Assembly: GCF_023502325.1 (NCBI RefSeq)
Contig: NZ_JAMFLZ010000003.1
Location: 248,001 to 312,000, forward strand
Reading direction: 5' to 3'
DNA: 64,000 bases
DNA from: Wocania_A spongiicola
GTDB taxonomy: Bacteria > Bacteroidota > Bacteroidia > Flavobacteriales > Flavobacteriaceae
Below the pieces are notes generated by a model that was not told the DNA's origin, ran no database searches, and saw only the letters and a list, made by a program, of their open reading frames with translations. A program made the position numbers and the translations under genes. Shown one piece after another: positions 59,636 through 64,000 of this stretch. How positions within the stretch are numbered: the stretch's first letter is position 1; every line of letters starts with the position of its first letter.

Positions 59636-61156
59636 ATGAGCGCTAGAAAAATAGAAATAATGGACACGACATTACGCGACGGTGAGCAAACCTCGAGTGT
59701 GTCGTTTTCTGCTTCTGAGAAATTAACCATAGCTAAACTCTTATTAGAAGAGTTAAGGGTAGATCGTATTGAAATTGCGTCTGCTAGAGTATCTGAGGGC
59801 GAACTTCAGGCTGTAAAAGATGTTACTGAATGGGCGGCTGAAAACGATTATTTAAATACGGTTGAAGTTTTAACTTTTGTTGATGATGGAGTATCTATCG
59901 ATTGGATGATTGAAGCTGGAGCGAAGGTTCAAAATTTACTAACTAAAGGGTCATTAAACCATTTAACTCATCAACTTAAAAAAACTTCTAATCAGCACTT
60001 TAAGGAAATAAAAAAAGTTATTTCTATTGCTAGAAAAAATGACATTGAAACAAATATCTATTTAGAAGATTGGAGCAATGGTATGCGAAATTCTAAAGAC
60101 TATGTATTTGAGTTTTTAGAATTTTTGTCTACACAAAATGTCAGAAGAATTATGCTACCAGACACTTTAGGTGTTTTAACACCAAGAGAGTCTTATGAGT
60201 TCGTTTCAGAAATTAAGGTTAAATACCCAAATTTGCATTTTGATTTTCATGCGCATAATGATTATGATTTGGGTGTATCTAATGCTATGGAAGCCTTAAA
60301 GGCTGGTGCAGATGGATTACATTTAACAGTTAATGGTATGGGAGAACGTGCCGGAAATGCACCAATGGCCAGCACGATTGCTGTAATTAACGATTTTATG
60401 CCAGATATTGAAGTAGGTGTAAATGAAAAGGTTTTATATACGGTAAGTAAATTAGTTGAGAACTTTTCTGGAATTATGATTCCTGCAAATAAGCCCGTAA
60501 TAGGCGCCAATGTATTTACTCAAACCGCAGGTATACATGCTGATGGAGATAATAAAAAGAATTTGTACTTCAGCGACTTGCTTCCTGAACGTTTTGGCAG
60601 AACTAGACAATATGCTTTAGGAAAATCTTCAGGTAAAGCAAACATTCAAAAGAATTTACAAGAGTTAGGACTTCAACTTAATGATGAAGATTTAAAGAAA
60701 GTAACACAACGTATTATAAAGTTAGGAGATAAAAAGCAAGTAGTTACCAAAGAAGATTTGCCTTATATTATTTCTGATGTTTTAGACCGCACATATGAAG
60801 AAAAAGTAAAAGTAAACTCTTATGTATTAACACATTCAAAAGGGTTAAAACCTTCTACAACAGTTTCTATTACCATAAATAATGAAACTTTTGAAGAAAA
60901 CGCACAAGGTGACGGTCAATTTGATGCTTTTATGAATGCCATTAGAAATCTATTTAAAAAGAAAAAAATGGTACTCGCAGATTTGATTGACTATGCAGTG
61001 AGAATACCTCCTGGAAGCCATTCTGATGCTTTATGCGAAACTATTATTACCTGGAAAAATTCAGAAAAAGAATTTAAAACGCGTGGATTAGATTCAGATC
61101 AAACAGTATCAGCAATTAAAGCCACTGAGAAAATGCTAAATATTATTATTAATTAA
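59636..61156 (+). CDS. 2-isopropylmalate synthase / citramalate synthase family enzyme
   Basis: A 506-residue acyl-CoA-condensing enzyme. The barrel has MDTTLRDGEQTSSVSFSASE, the metal site DFHAHNDYDLGVSNAMEA (histidines near 204 and 206) and TVNGMGERAGNAPMAS. A C-terminal LeuA_dimer regulatory domain (from about residue 390) has VSITINNETFEENAQGDGQF. The position between leuD and leuB suggests it supplies 2-isopropylmalate. However, TLRDGEQTS instead of TLRDGEQSP(G) leaves citramalate synthase possible, so I give no symbol. Specificity cannot be settled from motifs. Confidence 0.8.
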   Translation: MSARKIEIMDTTLRDGEQTSSVSFSASEKLTIAKLLLEELRVDRIEIASARVSEGELQAVKDVTEWAAENDYLNTVEVLTFVDDGVSIDWMIEAGAKVQNLLTKGSLNHLTHQLKKTSNQHFKEIKKVISIARKNDIETNIYLEDWSNGMRNSKDYVFEFLEFLSTQNVRRIMLPDTLGVLTPRESYEFVSEIKVKYPNLHFDFHAHNDYDLGVSNAMEALKAGADGLHLTVNGMGERAGNAPMASTIAVINDFMPDIEVGVNEKVLYTVSKLVENFSGIMIPANKPVIGANVFTQTAGIHADGDNKKNLYFSDLLPERFGRTRQYALGKSSGKANIQKNLQELGLQLNDEDLKKVTQRIIKLGDKKQVVTKEDLPYIISDVLDRTYEEKVKVNSYVLTHSKGLKPSTTVSITINNETFEENAQGDGQFDAFMNAIRNLFKKKKMVLADLIDYAVRIPPGSHSDALCETIITWKNSEKEFKTRGLDSDQTVSAIKATEKMLNIIIN

Positions 61157-61171
61157 GATTAAAATATAGAG

Positions 61172-62230
61172 ATGAAATTTAATATTGCCCTTTTAGCCGG
61201 AGACGGAATTGGACCAGAAGTTATAGATCAAGCCGTAAAGGTTAGTGATGCTGTTGCAAATAAATTTGGACATGAAATTACATGGAAACCAGCATTAACT
61301 GGTGCTGCAGCTATTGATGCAGTTGGAGAGCCTTATCCAGATGAAACCCACGACGTGTGTGCAAATGCTGATGCTGTTTTATTTGGAGCCATTGGACATC
61401 CAAAATTTGATAACGATCCTTCTGCTCAGGTTAGGCCAGAACAAGGACTGTTAAAAATGCGAAAAAAATTAGGGTTATTCGCTAATGTACGTCCAACTTT
61501 TACATTTCCTTCTTTGTTAGATAAATCTCCTTTAAAGCAAGAGCGTATCGAAGGTACTGATTTGGTGTTTTTACGTGAATTAACTGGTGGTATTTATTTT
61601 GGCGAAAAAGGAAGAAGAGATGATGGTGAAACAGCTTACGATAATTGTGTTTATACAAGAGCAGAAGTACAACGTTTAGCTAAAAAGGGGTTTGAATTGG
61701 CTATGACTCGCTCAAAAAAGTTATGCTGTGTTGATAAAGCTAACGTATTAGAAACATCGCGTTTATGGAGAGAAACTGTTCAAGCAATGGAAAAAGATTA
61801 TCCAGAAGTAGAAGTTAGCTACGAGTTTGTTGATGCTGTAGCTATGCGTTTGGTACAGTGGCCTAACGAATATGATGTTTTGATTACAGAAAATTTATTT
61901 GGAGATATTTTAACTGATGAAGCTTCGGTTATTTCTGGTTCTATGGGACTAATGCCTTCTGCCTCTATGGGAGCAGATATTGCATTATTTGAACCTATAC
62001 ATGGGTCATACCCTCAAGCTACTGGATTAAATATAGCTAACCCTATGGCAACTATTTTATCTGCGGCAATGATGTTTGAAACGGCTTTTAATTTGCCAGA
62101 AGAAGGCAAAGCAATTAGAGATGCCGTTAACAGAGCTTTAGCAGAAGGAATTGTAACAGAAGATTTAGCAGATGGTGGTAAGTCTTATGGAACAAAAGAA
62201 GTAGGGGATTGGCTTGCCTCTAATATTTAA
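61172..62230 (+). CDS. leuB: 3-isopropylmalate dehydrogenase
   Basis: A 352-residue metal-dependent decarboxylating dehydrogenase. It has ALLAGDGIGPEVIDQAVKV, the substrate region FLRELTGGIYFGEKGRRDDG, the metal ligands in ITENLFGDILTDEASVISG and the nucleotide loop EPIHGSYPQATGLNIANPMA. It follows the synthase by 15 bp and ends the operon before a strong terminator (62259-62296). The GIYFGEKG motif favours isopropylmalate over isocitrate or tartrate. Confidence 0.95.
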   Translation: MKFNIALLAGDGIGPEVIDQAVKVSDAVANKFGHEITWKPALTGAAAIDAVGEPYPDETHDVCANADAVLFGAIGHPKFDNDPSAQVRPEQGLLKMRKKLGLFANVRPTFTFPSLLDKSPLKQERIEGTDLVFLRELTGGIYFGEKGRRDDGETAYDNCVYTRAEVQRLAKKGFELAMTRSKKLCCVDKANVLETSRLWRETVQAMEKDYPEVEVSYEFVDAVAMRLVQWPNEYDVLITENLFGDILTDEASVISGSMGLMPSASMGADIALFEPIHGSYPQATGLNIANPMATILSAAMMFETAFNLPEEGKAIRDAVNRALAEGIVTEDLADGGKSYGTKEVGDWLASNI

Positions 62231-62258
62231 AAAACAACAACTTATATAAGTGATTTTT

Positions 62259-62296
62259 AAAATGGATTTAGTAATTTTATACTAAATCCATTTTTT
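62259..62296 (+). terminator. Rho-independent terminator of the leu operon
   Basis: AAAATGGATTTAGTA (62259-62273) and TACTAAATCCATTTT (62280-62294) form a perfect 15-bp stem with a 6-nt loop. The T run continues to 62296. It starts 28 bp after the leuB stop. Confidence 0.9.
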
Positions 62297-62337
62297 TATG
62301 GATACTATTTTCAGTATTAATTTTAAAAATAGAAATT

Positions 62338-63912
62338 ATGAAACTATTAAAAATTACAATACTGTCCCTTTTCTTTATCAACACCTATATTGTTAATTCT
62401 CAAAACATTGGAGATTTTACATCCATTGATCCTACTGTTGCTCAATCTGCTTCATTTGTAATATCATCAAGCCATACGTTTCAAAAAATTGGTGAAGTTG
62501 GAGACCCTTTAAGTGAAGGAGGTACTTTTAAGCCTAAACCAGACTTTACTGCTTATGTTCCTATAGCCAATAGCAGTACCAATGGTTATTTAAGTATAAA
62601 TTCAGAAGGAAGTGCAGTTACAGATGGAGGTGGAGGTGTTATGGTTTTTGATATTAATTTTAATGCCACGACTGAATTATGGGAAAGCACAGCGTCAGAA
62701 GATCTAGATTTCTCTGGAGTTGGTGGTACAGCTGCCAATTGTTCTGGAACTGTAACGTCATGGGGAAATGTAATTTCTTGTGAAGAAGGTGTTGTTGGAG
62801 ATATACTTGTTCCTGATGGCTATAACGATTTAGGTTGGAATGTTGAAATCAATCCTGCAACTAAAACAGTTGTAGGGAAACATTATGCCATGGGAAGTTT
62901 TGCTCATGAAAATGTAACGATTCATTCAAATGATAGAACTGTTTATCAAGGTGCAGATTCTAATCCAGGTTATTTGTACAAATTTGTAGCAAACACAGCT
63001 CAAGATTTAAGCAGTGGGAATCTTTATGTTTTCAAAGGGTTAAAAAATGGTGTTGGTAGTTGGATTCTTTTAGATAATTCTACTCAATCTGAACAAAATT
63101 CAACATTAACGCAAAGTGGACCAGGAGATCATGATGCAACAGTATTTAATGGTATTGAAGATGTAGAGATAGGACCAGATGGCATGGTATATTTTGCTGT
63201 AAAAGGAGAGGGAACTGTATATAGGTTTTCTGATTCAGATGTTTTAGAAGCTACAGCATCTACTGTAACCATGGAAACATTTGTTGGAGGTGGTGTTAGC
63301 TACGATGTAAATGATGGATCTGGCACTACATCTGTTGCTTGGGGCAACGGAAATGATAACCTCGCGTTTGATGGTGACGGGAATTTATGGGTACTACAAG
63401 ATAGTGGTAAAGGCTATATTTGGGTTGTTAAAAACGGGCACACACAAGCTAGTCCAGATGTTGAAATATTTGGCAGTACCCCAACAGGTTCTGAACCAAC
63501 AGGGATTACTTTTACTCCAGATTATAAATATCTATTTCTGTCTATTCAGCATCCAGATGCAGGGAATATTGCAAATCAAGTAGATGCAGCAGGAAACACA
63601 CTTAACTTTGATAAAGGAACATCTTTGGTTATTGCTTTATCAGGAAACTTGGGCTCTCCATTATCTGTTGTGAACAAAGATTTAATCAAAGAATTTGAAT
63701 TTTTTCCTAACCCTATAAAGTCAGATAAAGATTTAATCATAAAAGGCAAACAAATTAATAACACAAAGCTGTATTCTTTACTAGGAGAGAAAATATTCGA
63801 TATAGATTATAATGATGTAAATGAAGTTAAATTAAATTTTAAAAATATTAGCCCTGGCTTATATTTAATTCAGATAAATAATAAAGAAACGTCTAAGCTG
63901 GTAATTAAGTAG
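62338..63912 (+). CDS. PhoX-like (DUF839) secreted protein with type IX C-terminal sorting domain
   Basis: A 524-residue exported protein. A signal peptide (about residues 1-21, ending VNSQ) is followed by a beta-propeller-type PhoX/DUF839 domain. Its landmarks are NCSGTVTSWGNVISCEEG, close to the CxGxxTPWGTxLxCEE motif whose Cys and Glu hold the metal cluster in PhoX phosphatase, and GSFAHENVTIHSNDRTVYQG. The last 75 residues are a T9SS type A tail: FEFFPNPIKSDKDLIIKGK ... ISPGLYLIQINNKETSKLVI. It may be a cell-surface phosphatase, but TPWG is changed to TSWG, so activity is not certain. Confidence 0.85.
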   Translation: MKLLKITILSLFFINTYIVNSQNIGDFTSIDPTVAQSASFVISSSHTFQKIGEVGDPLSEGGTFKPKPDFTAYVPIANSSTNGYLSINSEGSAVTDGGGGVMVFDINFNATTELWESTASEDLDFSGVGGTAANCSGTVTSWGNVISCEEGVVGDILVPDGYNDLGWNVEINPATKTVVGKHYAMGSFAHENVTIHSNDRTVYQGADSNPGYLYKFVANTAQDLSSGNLYVFKGLKNGVGSWILLDNSTQSEQNSTLTQSGPGDHDATVFNGIEDVEIGPDGMVYFAVKGEGTVYRFSDSDVLEATASTVTMETFVGGGVSYDVNDGSGTTSVAWGNGNDNLAFDGDGNLWVLQDSGKGYIWVVKNGHTQASPDVEIFGSTPTGSEPTGITFTPDYKYLFLSIQHPDAGNIANQVDAAGNTLNFDKGTSLVIALSGNLGSPLSVVNKDLIKEFEFFPNPIKSDKDLIIKGKQINNTKLYSLLGEKIFDIDYNDVNEVKLNFKNISPGLYLIQINNKETSKLVIK

Positions 63913-64000
63913 CCTTTTTAAGGGTTGAAAGATGAATTGCTTGGTAATTCAAAAATTTCTAAATTGAAATAGGTCAGTGCCGCGATAAGGTGATCAAAAA

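Noticed and set aside
1..64000. Mobile elements, prophage, CRISPR arrays, tRNA or rRNA genes
   Set aside because: No transposase, integrase, spaced direct-repeat array, tRNA cloverleaf or conserved rRNA sequence was recognised; short RNA genes could still be missed by eye.

Overview
The window looks like chromosome from a marine-type member of the Flavobacteriaceae (Bacteroidota). The evidence is low G+C, promoters of the Bacteroidota type (TAnnTTTG, sometimes with TTG about 17-22 nt upstream), few recognisable Shine-Dalgarno sites, a fused lpxC/fabZ gene, the type IX secretion regulator PorX, a secreted protein with a type IX C-terminal sorting tail, a TonB-dependent receptor with an N-terminal carboxypeptidase-like domain, and an OmpA protein with thrombospondin type 3 repeats. 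Species cannot be assigned from the sequence alone.

Positions 1-20264 are a surface polysaccharide (capsule/EPS/O-antigen) locus in two divergent arms around a 680-bp AT-rich gap (12522-13203). The left arm runs on the minus strand. It holds a UDP-HexNAc 4-epimerase and dehydrogenase (route to a HexNAc uronic acid, probably UDP-GalNAcA), a Wzx flippase, a QueC-like PP-loop enzyme, a pyruvyl transferase, a methyltransferase, two GT4 glycosyltransferases and a hexapeptide acetyltransferase. It ends in a dlt-like aminoacylation set (adenylation enzyme, carrier protein, MBOAT protein cut by the window edge). The right arm runs on the plus strand: an aminotransferase and a membrane 4,6-dehydratase (bacillosamine-type sugar), an OPX export lipoprotein and a BY-kinase/co-polymerase. 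A PHP-type phosphatase faces the kinase tail to tail. No Wzy polymerase lies in the window. An initiating phosphoglycosyl transferase and a soluble 4,6-dehydratase paralogue sit a few kb away (23014-24768).

Positions 20298-31819 are mixed housekeeping: aroB, proline dehydrogenase, alanine dehydrogenase, a TonB-dependent receptor, tsaE and porX, plus small conserved proteins, including a 49-aa secreted peptide gene at 29425-29574. Positions 31921-43882 hold an HD phosphohydrolase, then lipid A genes (lpxD, lpxC/fabZ, lpxA, efp, a lipoprotein and a second lpxD-like gene), sucD, fabG, and a membrane group with VWA and SPFH proteins.

Positions 44032-51285 are a complete histidine operon (hisG-D-C-B-H-A-F-IE) behind a histidine-rich leader peptide and attenuator hairpin. 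Small envelope proteins, an OmpA-like protein, a divergent TruA-like enzyme, DUF2461 and DUF72 proteins follow. A leuC-leuD-leuA-type-leuB operon (57566-62230) ends in a strong terminator. The last gene encodes a PhoX-like secreted protein.

No tRNA, rRNA, CRISPR array, transposase or prophage gene was recognised. The most interesting items are the dlt-like cassette in a Gram-negative polysaccharide locus, the QueC-like enzyme beside it, a perfect 24-bp palindrome against a promoter element, three copies of a CTTATTAC motif in one divergent gap, and 7-nt-periodic repeats in gaps of both amino-acid operons.
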